Positions 52,815 to 62,590 of a stretch of DNA of 64,000 nucleotides are shown here, piece by piece (position 1 is the stretch's first letter; every line of letters begins with the position of its first letter). Position numbers and translations under genes: made by a program. The notes under the pieces are model-generated. The model was not told the DNA's origin. It saw only the letters and a program-made list of their open reading frames with translations, and did no database searches. This DNA comes from an uncultured Sphaerochaeta sp. Lineage in GTDB: Bacteria; Spirochaetota; Spirochaetia; Sphaerochaetales; Sphaerochaetaceae. The stretch is taken from positions 496,001 to 560,000 of the forward strand of contig NZ_OY781939.1 in assembly GCF_963677315.1 (NCBI RefSeq). The letters are read 5' to 3'.

Positions 52815-53997
52815 AGTGCACCTCCGCTACCGTATCCCACTTCAGCGCAAGCCGTTCACTCTTGGGAACCGGGAATGTAAGGGTAAAAACAGTTCCCTCT
52901 CCAAGCTTGCTCTGTACCGTAATATCTCCCTTGTGTTCTTTCAAAATCTTGTAGACCACTGTCAGTCCAAGCCCCGTACCGGTTGCCTTAGTCGTGAAGT
53001 ATGGCTCAAATATCTTCTGTTGCGTCTCCTCATCCATACCAATACCGGTATCCTGGATCTTCAAGACCACATGGTCCCCATCAAGCCTGGTCTGGAGAAT
53101 GAGCTTACCCCCACCCTCCATGGCGTTCATTGCATTCTTTATCAGGTTGAGTACTGCCTGCTTGAGCAGATGTTCATCATATTCCAACCTGGGCAGGGAA
53201 GACGCAAAGTCCTTGATCAGATGAACGCTATGCTCTTCCAGTTCCGGCTCCACAAACGAGCAGATATCCTCCAATGTCTTGGTCATCTGAGCAAGGCGCA
53301 GGCGTGTATCCATGGGCCGTACCGCAAAGAGAAAATCCACCACAATACCGTTGAGGCGACTGATTTCCTCCTCCAAGACAGAGAGATACCGCTCTGCATC
53401 ACCAAGGGTAAGTGACTCCTTCCTTTCAAATGCTTTTTTCAGGAGTTGCAAATGAATTCCCATCGCTGCAAGCGGATTCTTGATCTCATGGGCTACCCCT
53501 GCAGCCATGGTGGTCATCGATGCAAGGTTTTCACTCCTACGGAGCCTGGCTTCATTTGCATTATGCTCAGTGACATCACTCAACATGATCACAAAGGAAG
53601 ATCTCATTCTCTCAGAGCTGTTCAAGTAGGAATAAACCGTCACAGCGATGGTCTGCATCTTGGTTCCTTTCTGGAACGTGAACTCGTTTTCTTCATCCTG
53701 ATGCTTTCCCTTGAGTGCCAGCATAATGTAGTTGAGGACATGTTCATCCTCAATGACCCTGGAGAGGGCCATCCCTTCATAATTCCGCATTCTTGCCATG
53801 GGAATAAGGGTACGGCATCTGCTGTTTGCATAGTGAACGATTTTTCTCTCGTCGGTCAGGATTACCCCATCCTGGATTGACTCAAGCACACTCTCCAGCA
53901 TCTCAAGATCACTGGATTGACTCTTCAGGATCTCCACTATCTGGTTGGTATCAAGTTGGTCAATCTTCTGGATTGCCCGTTGGACAAAGTTTTTCAT
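52804..53997 (-). CDS. Sensor histidine kinase partner of the NtrC-type regulator (Hk2-like)
   Basis: A 397-residue cytoplasmic histidine kinase with no transmembrane helices. A PAS-like sensor domain occupies about residues 33-145. The dimerisation domain has the phospho-acceptor His170 in AHEIKNPLAAMGI. The ATPase domain carries an N box (LNLIKNAMNAMEGG), G1 (IQDTGIGMD) and G2 (GTGLGLTVVYKIL). NtrB-like architecture suggests an internal signal. The gene overlaps holB upstream by 4 bases and the regulator by 11, so they are coupled. Confidence 0.93.
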   Translation of the reverse strand: MKNFVQRAIQKIDQLDTNQIVEILKSQSSDLEMLESVLESIQDGVILTDERKIVHYANSRCRTLIPMARMRNYEGMALSRVIEDEHVLNYIMLALKGKHQDEENEFTFQKGTKMQTIAVTVYSYLNSSERMRSSFVIMLSDVTEHNANEARLRRSENLASMTTMAAGVAHEIKNPLAAMGIHLQLLKKAFERKESLTLGDAERYLSVLEEEISRLNGIVVDFLFAVRPMDTRLRLAQMTKTLEDICSFVEPELEEHSVHLIKDFASSLPRLEYDEHLLKQAVLNLIKNAMNAMEGGGKLILQTRLDGDHVVLKIQDTGIGMDEETQQKIFEPYFTTKATGTGLGLTVVYKILKEHKGDITVQSKLGEGTVFTLTFPVPKSERLALKWDTVAEVHYES

Positions 53998-55166
53998 GCT
54001 TCCTCCATCATTTGATAGTATAGTGATTCAAGCATCAGGCGGTTGTTCTGGTTGTAGAGCTGCGCCCTATTGTAGGTAGTATTGACCAGCGATGAGAGAG
54101 AGAGTAGTGACCTGGAAGGCATCACCCGCCTAAGCGATTCAAGCATTGCCTTCAATACAAACTCATACCCTTGCATATCATCAATTTCCTTGAGCAGTGA
54201 TGCAATCTCACTACTCTGTAGGTATCGCTGCTCCTGTATTGAAGCAACGAAAAGCTCCGCAATCTGTGTGGCGCGGGAGAGATCCATACCACCACCTTCA
54301 AGGAAGAATGACTCCAAGGAGTCGTACTGTTTTTCTTGAAGATAAAATGGTTGGAGGTACGTAGCAACGGCCTCCGGGGAGAGTGGCGGAAATGCGTACC
54401 TGCGTACCCTGGAAAGGATTGTCTGCATAATCCGGTTTGGATACTCGCTGATCAAGAAGTAGTAGGTATCTTTCGCTGGCTCCTCAAGCATCTTCAGCAA
54501 GCTGTTGCGCGCAGAGCTGTTTGTCATCTCCATCGCCTCCAGAATGATGAATCGCTTCCCATCCCCCATGCTGGTCTGGCCACTCCAATGTTCCAGTGCC
54601 CGCACCTGAGAGATGGTCACCGTGGTATTCTTCTTGGCTGCAGTAAAGAGCCCTTTCAGTGCACTTCGTATTTCCTTTGCTGCTTTCTTGGCCTGGGAGG
54701 CATTCCCTATCTCCATCCGTGCAAAATCCACCAGGAGTTCATTGACCTGACCTGCGAGGGCCGCAGCTGCATTCTGACTCTGTGTCTGTGTACCTGAGAA
54801 CAAGGCTGGATGATACTGCAGTAACATCCGCCGGATACTCTGTATGACGAATTGCCGGGAAAAATCATTATAAAGCCTTTCAAAGGTGGAGAGACTCGTC
54901 TCGATAACGCTTCGGTGGTCCCTCTGACTGATGATGACCACATTTGAGACGGTGAGATTCCTGAATTTCCGACAGCTATTACAACTACAGGGATCATCTC
55001 CCCCTTGATTGCAGGAGAGTACCCTTGCAGTCTCAAGGGCAAAACTCATTCTGAGGCTATACCGACTTCCTCCAAACAGGTTTACCTGACTCAGGGTACC
55101 AGAGGCTATCTGGTCCTGCAATTGGTCAGCCACTCCCTGTTGATATTCCCTCAATACTTCAAACAT
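53994..55166 (-). CDS. holB: DNA polymerase III delta'-like clamp-loader subunit
   Basis: A 390-residue AAA+ protein resembling the DNA polymerase III delta' subunit. NLFGGSRYSLRMSFALETAR sits where the Walker A would be, but the glycine-lysine-threonine is missing, as expected for a non-hydrolysing delta'. The zinc-binding cysteine set CNQGGDDPCSCNSC is present. KRFIILEAMEMTNSSARNSLLKMLEEP is the sensor region. The 390-residue length exceeds that of E. coli HolB by about 55. It overlaps cvpA and the kinase gene by a few bases. Confidence 0.8.
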   Translation of the reverse strand: MFEVLREYQQGVADQLQDQIASGTLSQVNLFGGSRYSLRMSFALETARVLSCNQGGDDPCSCNSCRKFRNLTVSNVVIISQRDHRSVIETSLSTFERLYNDFSRQFVIQSIRRMLLQYHPALFSGTQTQSQNAAAALAGQVNELLVDFARMEIGNASQAKKAAKEIRSALKGLFTAAKKNTTVTISQVRALEHWSGQTSMGDGKRFIILEAMEMTNSSARNSLLKMLEEPAKDTYYFLISEYPNRIMQTILSRVRRYAFPPLSPEAVATYLQPFYLQEKQYDSLESFFLEGGGMDLSRATQIAELFVASIQEQRYLQSSEIASLLKEIDDMQGYEFVLKAMLESLRRVMPSRSLLSLSSLVNTTYNRAQLYNQNNRLMLESLYYQMMEEA

Positions 55167-55686
55167 TCGGCGCCTGCACTGTTGAAGCGAACCAGTTTAC
55201 GGTCTCAGGAACCAATGGCCTCACTACATTGAGGGTAAATTGGCTCTTATCGAATATTTGTGAGAGGTCAAAGACCGTTTGGAGTTCCAGCACATAGATC
55301 ACCAGGGCACACACAATGCCAACTTCAAGGACTCCCCACAGAAAACCAAGCAGGCCATTGACCGAACGGAGGCCGGTTGCATTCAGTGCTGTTTCCAAGA
55401 GGTTTCCCACAAATCGCATCAAGGCATAGCCAATCAAGAACAGGATTACAAAACTGATAAGACTTGCAAGCAGACTGGGAAGTGCGAATGACTGAACCAA
55501 CAATTCAGCGATCAGCTTGGTGAACATCAGTGCAGAGAAAAAACCGACAATATAGCCACTACGATGGCTGAATGCATCAGCAAACCCACTAAGGGTGTCG
55601 GCGATTCCTCCAATGATTGCAAGCGAGAAAACGATGATATCGATTGAATTAAAATACACAGAACCTATGGTCAAACCCCACTGCAT
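55159..55686 (-). CDS. cvpA: CvpA family membrane protein
   Basis: A 175-residue inner-membrane protein with four hydrophobic segments. The family pattern NSIDIIVFSLAIIGGIADTLSGF and NGLLGFLWGVLEVGIV is recognisable. CvpA is required for colicin V production in E. coli and has envelope-stress roles in other bacteria, but the molecular function is unclear. It overlaps murG upstream by 16 bases and holB by 8, within the murG-cvpA-holB-kinase-regulator run. Confidence 0.85.
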   Translation of the reverse strand: MQWGLTIGSVYFNSIDIIVFSLAIIGGIADTLSGFADAFSHRSGYIVGFFSALMFTKLIAELLVQSFALPSLLASLISFVILFLIGYALMRFVGNLLETALNATGLRSVNGLLGFLWGVLEVGIVCALVIYVLELQTVFDLSQIFDKSQFTLNVVRPLVPETVNWFASTVQAPNV

Positions 55687-56759
55687 GTTGACTCCTTCAC
55701 TGTTTTCAGCACAGTTGCTATATGTTGTGCACTCGTTTCATGAGCAAGCTTTCCCAGGTTGCCACGCAACCTCCCGCGAAGCTTCTCGTCAGTAACCAAG
55801 GAAGATACGCCTTCCAGAAATTGCTTCACATCCAAGGTGTCTGGATAGAGCACTGTTGCCGCTTCCTTCTGCTCAAACAGCCGAGCGTTGTCTATCTGGT
55901 CACCTCTGCTCGATGCCCCACCCAAGGGTATGAGAAGGGGTGGACAGCCAAACAACGCAAGTTCAGCCAAGGTATTCGCCCCTGCTCGGCTGACTACCAC
56001 TGTGGCATGTTTCAACAGGAGAGGCAACGCCTCATCAATGAACGGCACCTCCTGATAGTGGTCATGTACTATGTGTTGTACATCCTTTGCCCCACACTGG
56101 TGATAGACATATCCCATCTCAGTGAGGGAATCAAGAGACGCTCGCACCAACTCATTGATCTGTAGGGAACCACTGCTGCCACCCAGTACCAGAATCAAGG
56201 GCTCAGTTGGTCCTAAGAATGCTGGCCTTTGCAATGCATCTTGTCTTGATGCGAGCACCAGAGATCGGCGTACCGGGTTGCCGGTGACCACCAGCTTATG
56301 CCTCTTCAGTGATGTGAACCCCTCGGGAAAAGGAACACAGATACGTGATGAAAACCTTGCATTTATCCTGGTCGCCAGACCAGGCGTTGCATCGCTTTCA
56401 TGACTCACTACTGGAATACGCAAGACTGCCGCCGCCAAGACCGGGGGTACTGATACAAACCCTCCCTTGGAGAAGAGTACGTCAGGTCTCTGGTCTCTCA
56501 GGATACGAAGCGCCTGGAAGAATGCAATACATATATTTCCGATGTCGAGGAAGTTTCTGAAGGACCAGTAGCGACGAAGTTTTCCCCACCGTATCGCAAA
56601 AAATGGAATGCCATAGCGTGCAACAGCCTCCCTCTCGGAGGCTTCTTCACGCCCAATCCAAAAACAGCGGTAGTCCGGCAAGAGAGCCAACTCCTCATGG
56701 ACAGCCAAGGCTGGAAAAACGTGTCCGAGGGTTCCTCCCCCTGTGTAACAGACTACCAT
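55671..56759 (-). CDS. murG: UDP-GlcNAc:lipid I N-acetylglucosaminyltransferase MurG
   Basis: A 362-residue peripheral membrane glycosyltransferase that converts lipid I to lipid II in peptidoglycan synthesis. The N-terminal glycine loop is CYTGGGTLGHVFPALAV, and FSKGGFVSVPPVLAA and HESDATPGLATRI follow. The second glycine region is LVLGGSSGSLQIN, and VSRAGANTLAEL completes the site. The start at 56759 (MVVCYTGGG) fits the family. A longer ORF to 56903 crosses into the secA promoter region. It is divergent from secA. Confidence 0.94.
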   Translation of the reverse strand: MVVCYTGGGTLGHVFPALAVHEELALLPDYRCFWIGREEASEREAVARYGIPFFAIRWGKLRRYWSFRNFLDIGNICIAFFQALRILRDQRPDVLFSKGGFVSVPPVLAAAVLRIPVVSHESDATPGLATRINARFSSRICVPFPEGFTSLKRHKLVVTGNPVRRSLVLASRQDALQRPAFLGPTEPLILVLGGSSGSLQINELVRASLDSLTEMGYVYHQCGAKDVQHIVHDHYQEVPFIDEALPLLLKHATVVVSRAGANTLAELALFGCPPLLIPLGGASSRGDQIDNARLFEQKEAATVLYPDTLDVKQFLEGVSSLVTDEKLRGRLRGNLGKLAHETSAQHIATVLKTVKESTCSGV

Positions 56760-56802
56760 AGCATCACTATAGCACAATGGGAGCAGTTGTTCCAGCAGAA
56801 TT

Positions 56803-56817
56803 GTATCACTTTGATAC
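56803..56817. promoter_or_regulatory. Palindrome in the secA-murG gap
   Basis: GTATCACTTTGATAC is a perfect 6+3+6 inverted repeat, 8 bases upstream of the putative secA -10. It could be an operator for either gene. Confidence 0.4.
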
Positions 56818-56825
56818 ACTATGGG

Positions 56826-56831
56826 TATAAT
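56826..56831 (+). promoter_or_regulatory. -10 element of secA
   Basis: A perfect TATAAT, about 100 bases upstream of the secA ATG. TTGTAT at 56801-56806 could be a -35 at 19-base spacing, which is wider than usual. Confidence 0.45.
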
Positions 56832-56933
56832 TGTCCCATCTTTTCCAGACACTTCTACTTTTCTTGCAACTCCAGTATGAGTATACTTACAAGAAGGGGC
56901 CAAGCCCCTATATTCGCAACAAGAGAGAAATTC

Positions 56934-59759
56934 ATGGGCACCTCACTATTTACCAAACTGTTCGGAACCAAACAAGATAAGGACCTCAAATCCCTCAAGC
57001 CACTCGTAGAGCTGGTCAACAAGGAAGCAGCCTGGGCAGAGAGCCTCAGTGCTGAAGAGGTGCGCCAGCAAACCCAAAGCTTCAAGGATCAGGTGGCACA
57101 AGGTGCAAGCCTTGACTCCCTCTTACCCAAGGCCTTCGCCCTGGCACGAGAAGCAGCGAGCCGCGTGTTGGGCGAACGACACTACGATGTGCAGATCATG
57201 GGAGCGGCGGTGCTTCATCAGGGAAAGATCCTGGAAATGAAAACAGGTGAAGGAAAAACTCTCACCTGTGTTCCGGCCGCATATTTGAATGCGCTTACAG
57301 GAAAGGGCGTCCATGTAGTCACGGTAAACGACTATCTTGCTGGTCGTGATGCCTCCTGGATGGGCCCTGTCTATGAATATCTAGGCCTCTCCGTGGGTGT
57401 CATCCTCTCCTCCATGGACAATGAAGCAAAACGGAGTTCCTATTCCAAGGATGTTACATACGGTACAAATAATGAGTTTGGCTTTGACTATCTCAGGGAT
57501 AACATGAAGTGGTCTGAACAGGAAAAGATTCAGCCAAAACACCACTACTGTATCATCGATGAGATTGACTCAATCCTTATTGATGAGGCAAGGACTCCCT
57601 TGATCATCAGCGGACAGAGTGAGGATGACTCTGCACAGGTACTCGGAGCGGCAAAGATAGCACCTCTGCTCACTGAGTGTGAGAAGAATCCTGATACCGG
57701 TGATTACTATGAACCTGACCCACTTGCACGTTTCGACCGCAAGGCTCCCGTATTCGAGGAACATGGGGACTACAAGCTGGACGAAAAGCAAAAGCGGGTT
57801 TCTTTCACCAACCAAGGAATGAACCATATTGAGGAATTACTGAACAAGTACCATATCATCAACGGTTCACTCTATGAGGATGAGAATTTCGAGTATGTCC
57901 ACTACGTCACCCAGGCGGTAAAGGCACTTCGTCTCTATACTGCCGATGTAGACTATGTCGTCGTCGAAGGACAGGTACAGATTGTTGATGAATTTACCGG
58001 CCGTATACTCCACGGCAGGCGCTACAGCGAGGGTCTTCATCAGGCAATTGAGGCAAAGGAAAAAATCAAGATCCTTGGACAGAACAAGACTCTCGCCACA
58101 ATCACATACCAGAACTTCTTCAGGATGTACGACAAGATCAGCGGTATGACCGGTACCGCTGATACCGAAGCTCCTGAGTTCCTCAAGATCTACGGCCTCG
58201 ATGTTGTGGTTATCCCGACCAACAAGCCGATCGTCAGAAAGGATTTTCCGGATTTGGTCTACTATAATGAAGAGTTCAAGTTCAAGGCAATCTGTGAGGA
58301 GATTCAGAAGGTTCATACTACCGGTCAACCAATCCTTGTCGGTACCATCAGCATCGAGAAAAGCGAGCTGCTCTCAGTCCTGCTTCGCAGGATGGGCGTC
58401 AAGCACGAGGTGCTCAATGCCAAGAACCATGCACGAGAGGCCTTGATCATCGAGAACGCTGGTGCCAAGGGAGCGGTTACCATTGCCACAAACATGGCAG
58501 GACGTGGAACCGATATCAAGCTTGGTGGCAGCCTAGACGGGAGAGCAAGAGCCATCTGTGGGGCTGATGCTAGTGCTGAGGAGCTTACTGAAGCAATCAA
58601 GAAAGTATATCCTGCATGGAAGCATGATTATGAAGAGGTAAAGGAGCTCGGCGGGCTCTATATCCTTGGCACTGAAAGACATGAATCCAGACGTATCGAT
58701 AATCAGCTACGTGGTCGAAGTGGCCGTCAGGGGGACCCTGGTGCAAGTCGGTTCTTTGTCTCCCTGGATGATCCCTTGATGCGTCTGTTCGCCTCTGAAA
58801 ACCTGAAGACCATGCTCGGCAAGATTGGCATGCAAGATGGGGAGCCGATTGAACACCGTATGCTGAGCAATGCAATCGAGAAAGCCCAGAAGCGTGTAGA
58901 GGATCGCAACTTCGAAATCAGGAAACACCTTCTTGATTATGATGATGTGCTCAATGAACAGAGAAACTATCTCTATGACGAGCGTGATGCCATCCTTAGT
59001 GATGAGCACCTCCTTGAACGTGTCAGGGGTATTTGTCACGATATCAGTGATGATATGGTTGACCAGGTATTCTCCGATGGCAAGGATGACAAGAAAGGAA
59101 TCAAATTACTTGAGGAGATGCTCACCACATTCCACCTTGAGATTCCTCCCCTTCCCGAGCAAGCTACTGCAGAGGAGTACAAACAAACACTGCAGCAGTA
59201 TATCGACAAGGAGATTGATGACAAGGTTGCCCTCACTGGAGAGAAACCATTCAACGATTTCCTCCGTTTCAACTACCTCCGTCAGATCGATCTCAGATGG
59301 CAGGACCATCTCACTGCTCTTGAGGATCTTCGTGACGCCGTGGGCTTGAGAAGCTACGCACAACGTAATCCCCTGGTTGAGTACAAGGTAGAGGGATTTG
59401 AGATTTTCACTGAGATGCTTGAAGGAATCAAGGTTTTCATGGCACAAACCTTGGTCAGGGTGAAGATTACCAAACCGGAACAGCAGTACCGACAGAAAGC
59501 CAAGGAAGCCAAGACGGTGGAGAGTCATCAGGCACAGGGGGCTTTCAGTAGTGCAAGCCAAGGCCCCAGACGAGTACAAGGTGGAGGGGACACGGCTCCC
59601 GTTACGGTAAGAAGACAGACCCCAAAGGTGGAAGGAATGATCCATGCCCATGTGGGAGCGGTAAGAAATACAAGCATTGCTGCGGAAAGAATGCTTGAGG
59701 ATTTGCCCAAACATGAAAAGGGAGACTGCATTTGCGGTCTCCCTTTTATCATGCATTGA
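56934..59759 (+). CDS. secA: Protein translocase ATPase SecA, apparent frameshift at the 3' end
   Basis: SecA drives preproteins through SecYEG by ATP hydrolysis. The literal frame is 941 residues. Walker [51 protein letters not shown] and [14 protein letters not shown] show a normal motor. The last about 40 residues of the literal frame are not SecA-like. One base over, 59631-59698 encodes the expected zinc-binding tail ([18 protein letters not shown]) and a stop. Adding one G to the GG at 59630-59631 joins the frames. The terminator at 59716-59749 lies inside the literal extension, supporting 59698 as the true end. A sequencing deletion is most likely. The ATG at 56934 has GAGAGAA upstream, and an ORF start at 56697 is not real. 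Confidence 0.93.
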   Translation: MGTSLFTKLFGTKQDKDLKSLKPLVELVNKEAAWAESLSAEEVRQQTQSFKDQVAQGASLDSLLPKAFALAREAASRVLGERHYDVQIMGAAVLHQGKILEMKTGEGKTLTCVPAAYLNALTGKGVHVVTVNDYLAGRDASWMGPVYEYLGLSVGVILSSMDNEAKRSSYSKDVTYGTNNEFGFDYLRDNMKWSEQEKIQPKHHYCIIDEIDSILIDEARTPLIISGQSEDDSAQVLGAAKIAPLLTECEKNPDTGDYYEPDPLARFDRKAPVFEEHGDYKLDEKQKRVSFTNQGMNHIEELLNKYHIINGSLYEDENFEYVHYVTQAVKALRLYTADVDYVVVEGQVQIVDEFTGRILHGRRYSEGLHQAIEAKEKIKILGQNKTLATITYQNFFRMYDKISGMTGTADTEAPEFLKIYGLDVVVIPTNKPIVRKDFPDLVYYNEEFKFKAICEEIQKVHTTGQPILVGTISIEKSELLSVLLRRMGVKHEVLNAKNHAREALIIENAGAKGAVTIATNMAGRGTDIKLGGSLDGRARAICGADASAEELTEAIKKVYPAWKHDYEEVKELGGLYILGTERHESRRIDNQLRGRSGRQGDPGASRFFVSLDDPLMRLFASENLKTMLGKIGMQDGEPIEHRMLSNAIEKAQKRVEDRNFEIRKHLLDYDDVLNEQRNYLYDERDAILSDEHLLERVRGICHDISDDMVDQVFSDGKDDKKGIKLLEEMLTTFHLEIPPLPEQATAEEYKQTLQQYIDKEIDDKVALTGEKPFNDFLRFNYLRQIDLRWQDHLTALEDLRDAVGLRSYAQRNPLVEYKVEGFEIFTEMLEGIKVFMAQTLVRVKITKPEQQYRQKAKEAKTVESHQAQGAFSSASQGPRRVQGGGDTAPVTVRRQTPKVEGMIHAHVGAVRNTSIAAERMLEDLPKHEKGDCICGLPFIMH
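59716..59749 (+). terminator. secA terminator
   Basis: AAAAGGGAGAC and GTCTCCCTTTT form an 11-bp perfect stem ending in a T-tract. It lies 18 bases after the frame-restored secA stop. Confidence 0.8.
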
Positions 59760-59771
59760 GAATGATTGATC

Positions 59772-60881
59772 TTAGAAGAATTGCATGGGATCGAGCGCTA
59801 TCCCAGATTGTTCGATACTGAAAAAAAGCGTCGGCTGCTCATAATCGGTGCCACTGTTGCCGATGCTTCCAATGGTTTGACCTTTCTCCAAACTCATTCC
59901 GATTCTCACCTCAACGTTTTCCAGATGGTAATAGCTGCTTCGGTAGCCACCCTCATGGCTGAGGATTACGAATCTTCCCCTTCCTTTCTGCTCATATCCT
60001 GCATCTACCACTTCACCCTTGGCTGAAGCTACAACAGCTTCTCCCCAGTCTCCTTCGATGAGGATTCCTGCAAGGATTTCACTGGCCCCGGTTGTTGGAC
60101 TCTCAAAAGTTTGCCCAAAAAGCTTGCTGATGGATCCTGGAGACGGTTTCTGGAACTGGATGGGGGAAACATCAGTGAGCTGAGCAAGAGAGGATGATGA
60201 AGTATCAGGAATGAAAAGCTCCTGACCAACGAAAATTCTCTCATTCTTCAGGTTGTTGAGCTCCTGCAAGGTCTTCCAGCCCAAGGTAGGACTGTACTTC
60301 CGGGCGATTGTGCTGAGCATATCCCCTTCCCTGACCGTATAGAGCTGACCATCACGATCGGGAATGGTAAGGGTAACCCCTTCCTTGACAGCTTGGATAT
60401 TCCGGATTTTATTCACACTGATCAGGGTCTGTGGCTTGAGACTGTACAAATCTGCGATGGACGCAAGATCCTCACCCTCCTTGACCAGATGATCTGCATA
60501 CTGGATGGAAGCACTACTGGTGGTGGGAGCTCTCCGAAGGGGAGATGAGTCATCGATTGACCTGGCACTCTCAGTATCCACTACCGGTGCATCAGATGGG
60601 GATACAGCTCCTTCTGTGTTCTCATCACTACTGATTTGCGGTGCATCGGCAATTTCCTTCACCTCGGGCAGTACTTCCTCAATTACCGTAGCTTGGTTTT
60701 CAGGATCTTGGTTTTGTGCTGGAAAAAATTGATACCAGATCACGATCACCACTACACAGATAGCAATACCCAGTGCAATCGTCCAGATCAGCCCTTTGCT
60801 CGGTCGGTTATTTTCAGAGCCATCCCTTCCTGAACGCCAAGAAGGTCGCTCCTGCATGTCATCGTAGTAGTCTTTTCCCAT
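59772..60881 (-). CDS. LysM and degenerate M23 domain envelope protein
   Basis: A 369-residue protein anchored by one transmembrane helix at about residues 31-50 (LIWTIALGIAICVVVIVIW). A Ser/Pro/Glu-rich linker leads to two LysM peptidoglycan-binding repeats (LVKEGEDLASIADLYSL, YTVREGDMLSTIARKYS). The C-terminal M23/LytM fold keeps the scaffold (GRFVILSHEGGYRSSYYHLENV). However, the zinc ligands HxxxD and HxH are replaced (AGILIEGDW, TLFFSIEQ). It is therefore probably a non-catalytic amidase activator like EnvC or NlpD. It is divergent from the PBP gene by 41 bases. Confidence 0.85.
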   Translation of the reverse strand: MGKDYYDDMQERPSWRSGRDGSENNRPSKGLIWTIALGIAICVVVIVIWYQFFPAQNQDPENQATVIEEVLPEVKEIADAPQISSDENTEGAVSPSDAPVVDTESARSIDDSSPLRRAPTTSSASIQYADHLVKEGEDLASIADLYSLKPQTLISVNKIRNIQAVKEGVTLTIPDRDGQLYTVREGDMLSTIARKYSPTLGWKTLQELNNLKNERIFVGQELFIPDTSSSSLAQLTDVSPIQFQKPSPGSISKLFGQTFESPTTGASEILAGILIEGDWGEAVVASAKGEVVDAGYEQKGRGRFVILSHEGGYRSSYYHLENVEVRIGMSLEKGQTIGSIGNSGTDYEQPTLFFSIEQSGIALDPMQFF

Positions 60882-60922
60882 AGCTCGACATTACCTTTCC
60901 TACATAGTAGTATAAATCAATC

Positions 60923-62590
60923 ATGGCTACCAGTCCAAAACATACATATATCCAATTCTTCACCGTTCTTATTTCCCTTATTCTTGGGATTTTTTTCATC
61001 AGATTGGCCTCTCTGATGCTTTTTGACCAGCCACAAACAAAAACATACCACAATCCAGAGATAGCTGAAAGCGTAGTAAGGGGTACAATCTATGACCGAA
61101 ACGGAAGGATTCTCGCCATAGAGCGTCCCTATTGGGGCGTTTACCTTCATCTCAATATGATTGAAGACATTGTTCAGGTCAGTGAGGTCATTGCCCCCTT
61201 TGTAGAGATGAGCCCATCAGAGATACAACAGAAGGCAAGCAACTACACCACCTATGCGCAAATCAAGAAGGCGATAGACGACAGGCAGGTAGAACCTCTA
61301 CGTAGTATCTTGCAAGAACATGGCCTGCAGAACCAAGTGAACGTAGAGAAGCGGATAGGACGTACCTATCCTGCCCAATTTCACGCCTCCCAAACCATTG
61401 GGTTCACCAATATGGAAATGGAGGGAATCGAGGGTATTGAGCTAAGTCAGGAAGAATTCCTCAATCCTTATCCAGAAATCGGGAATCGCGGAACTACCTA
61501 TGGGGAGGATGTCATACTTACCCTGGATGTAGATATGCAATACGCCTTGGATGTACAGCTGCAACAGATTGCCGATGAATTCAACCCTGATTATGCAATG
61601 GCGCTTATACTCGATGCCCAAAATGGTGATATTCTTGGTATGTCCAGTTATCCTTGGTACGATATCAATGCACTAGGACGCAGCGAAGAAGATGAGAGAA
61701 GAAACAATGCAGTGAATCTTCTGTATGAGCCAGGATCAGTGTTCAAGCTTTTCAGCATGGCTTCCATCCTACAGATCGGCGAAGCGCAGACTGAAAAACC
61801 CTTTCTCTGTGATGGATCCTACACCTTCAATGCAGGATCCGGCAATGTGACGATCAACTGTACCTCAGTCCATGGGGAGGTTGATGTGGAAACCATGCTT
61901 GCAAAATCATGTAATGGGGCAATTTCACATTGGGCACTCCAGACTGACCCTGTTTCTTTTCATGCGATGTTGGGACAATTGGGATTCACTACCAGCTATG
62001 ACATCTCGCTCCCATCCAAGGCAAAGGCTTATATCGCCAACCCTTCCCAGTGGTCGGGAAGAACCCTCCCAACCATCGCCTTTGGACAGGAACTCCTGGT
62101 AAGTGCATTACATCTCTGTGCTGCAGCAACAGCGCTCTCTCCAAGTGGAGAGCTCATTGCCCCACACCTCATTCTCTCCCGCTCATCACCAGTTAGTGGA
62201 GAAAAAAGCTACCAACGGGAACGTACGGTGATTTCACAAGTGTTGGAACCTTCGGTCACTGAACGTATTCGTGAGGGAATGCACCGCGCTACGCTTCCAG
62301 GAGGCACGGGAATCCAGGCAAGCGTTGAAGGTGTGGACATTGGGGTAAAGACAGGAACAGCCCAACTGTTCAATGAAGAGACCAAAAGTTATGAGGATGG
62401 AACCATACTTGTATCTACACTTGCCCTGGTACCGATTGATAACCCAGAATATATACTCTATGTAGGAGCGGGCAATCCGAAAGGGGCTTCTCTCTATGGC
62501 TCGAATGTTGCAGCACCAGCGATTGGGGCCATCGTCAGGACGCTCATAAGCCAGGGAAAACTCATTGCAGGTGATACACCCATTCTTTAG
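60923..62590 (+). CDS. Penicillin-binding protein, class B transpeptidase (FtsI/PBP2-like)
   Basis: A 555-residue monofunctional transpeptidase that cross-links peptidoglycan. One N-terminal membrane anchor lies at about residues 11-31. A PBP dimerisation domain (RGTIYDRNGRILA) follows. The transpeptidase motifs are Ser272-x-x-Lys275 (PGSVFKLF), Ser329-Cys-Asn331 (KSCNG) and Lys476-Thr-Gly (VKTGTAQ). The short length and single anchor resemble FtsI/SpoVD-type enzymes. Whether it serves division or elongation is unclear, since no fts or rod gene adjoins it. It overlaps flhF convergently by 4 bases. Confidence 0.9.
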   Translation: MATSPKHTYIQFFTVLISLILGIFFIRLASLMLFDQPQTKTYHNPEIAESVVRGTIYDRNGRILAIERPYWGVYLHLNMIEDIVQVSEVIAPFVEMSPSEIQQKASNYTTYAQIKKAIDDRQVEPLRSILQEHGLQNQVNVEKRIGRTYPAQFHASQTIGFTNMEMEGIEGIELSQEEFLNPYPEIGNRGTTYGEDVILTLDVDMQYALDVQLQQIADEFNPDYAMALILDAQNGDILGMSSYPWYDINALGRSEEDERRNNAVNLLYEPGSVFKLFSMASILQIGEAQTEKPFLCDGSYTFNAGSGNVTINCTSVHGEVDVETMLAKSCNGAISHWALQTDPVSFHAMLGQLGFTTSYDISLPSKAKAYIANPSQWSGRTLPTIAFGQELLVSALHLCAAATALSPSGELIAPHLILSRSSPVSGEKSYQRERTVISQVLEPSVTERIREGMHRATLPGGTGIQASVEGVDIGVKTGTAQLFNEETKSYEDGTILVSTLALVPIDNPEYILYVGAGNPKGASLYGSNVAAPAIGAIVRTLISQGKLIAGDTPIL

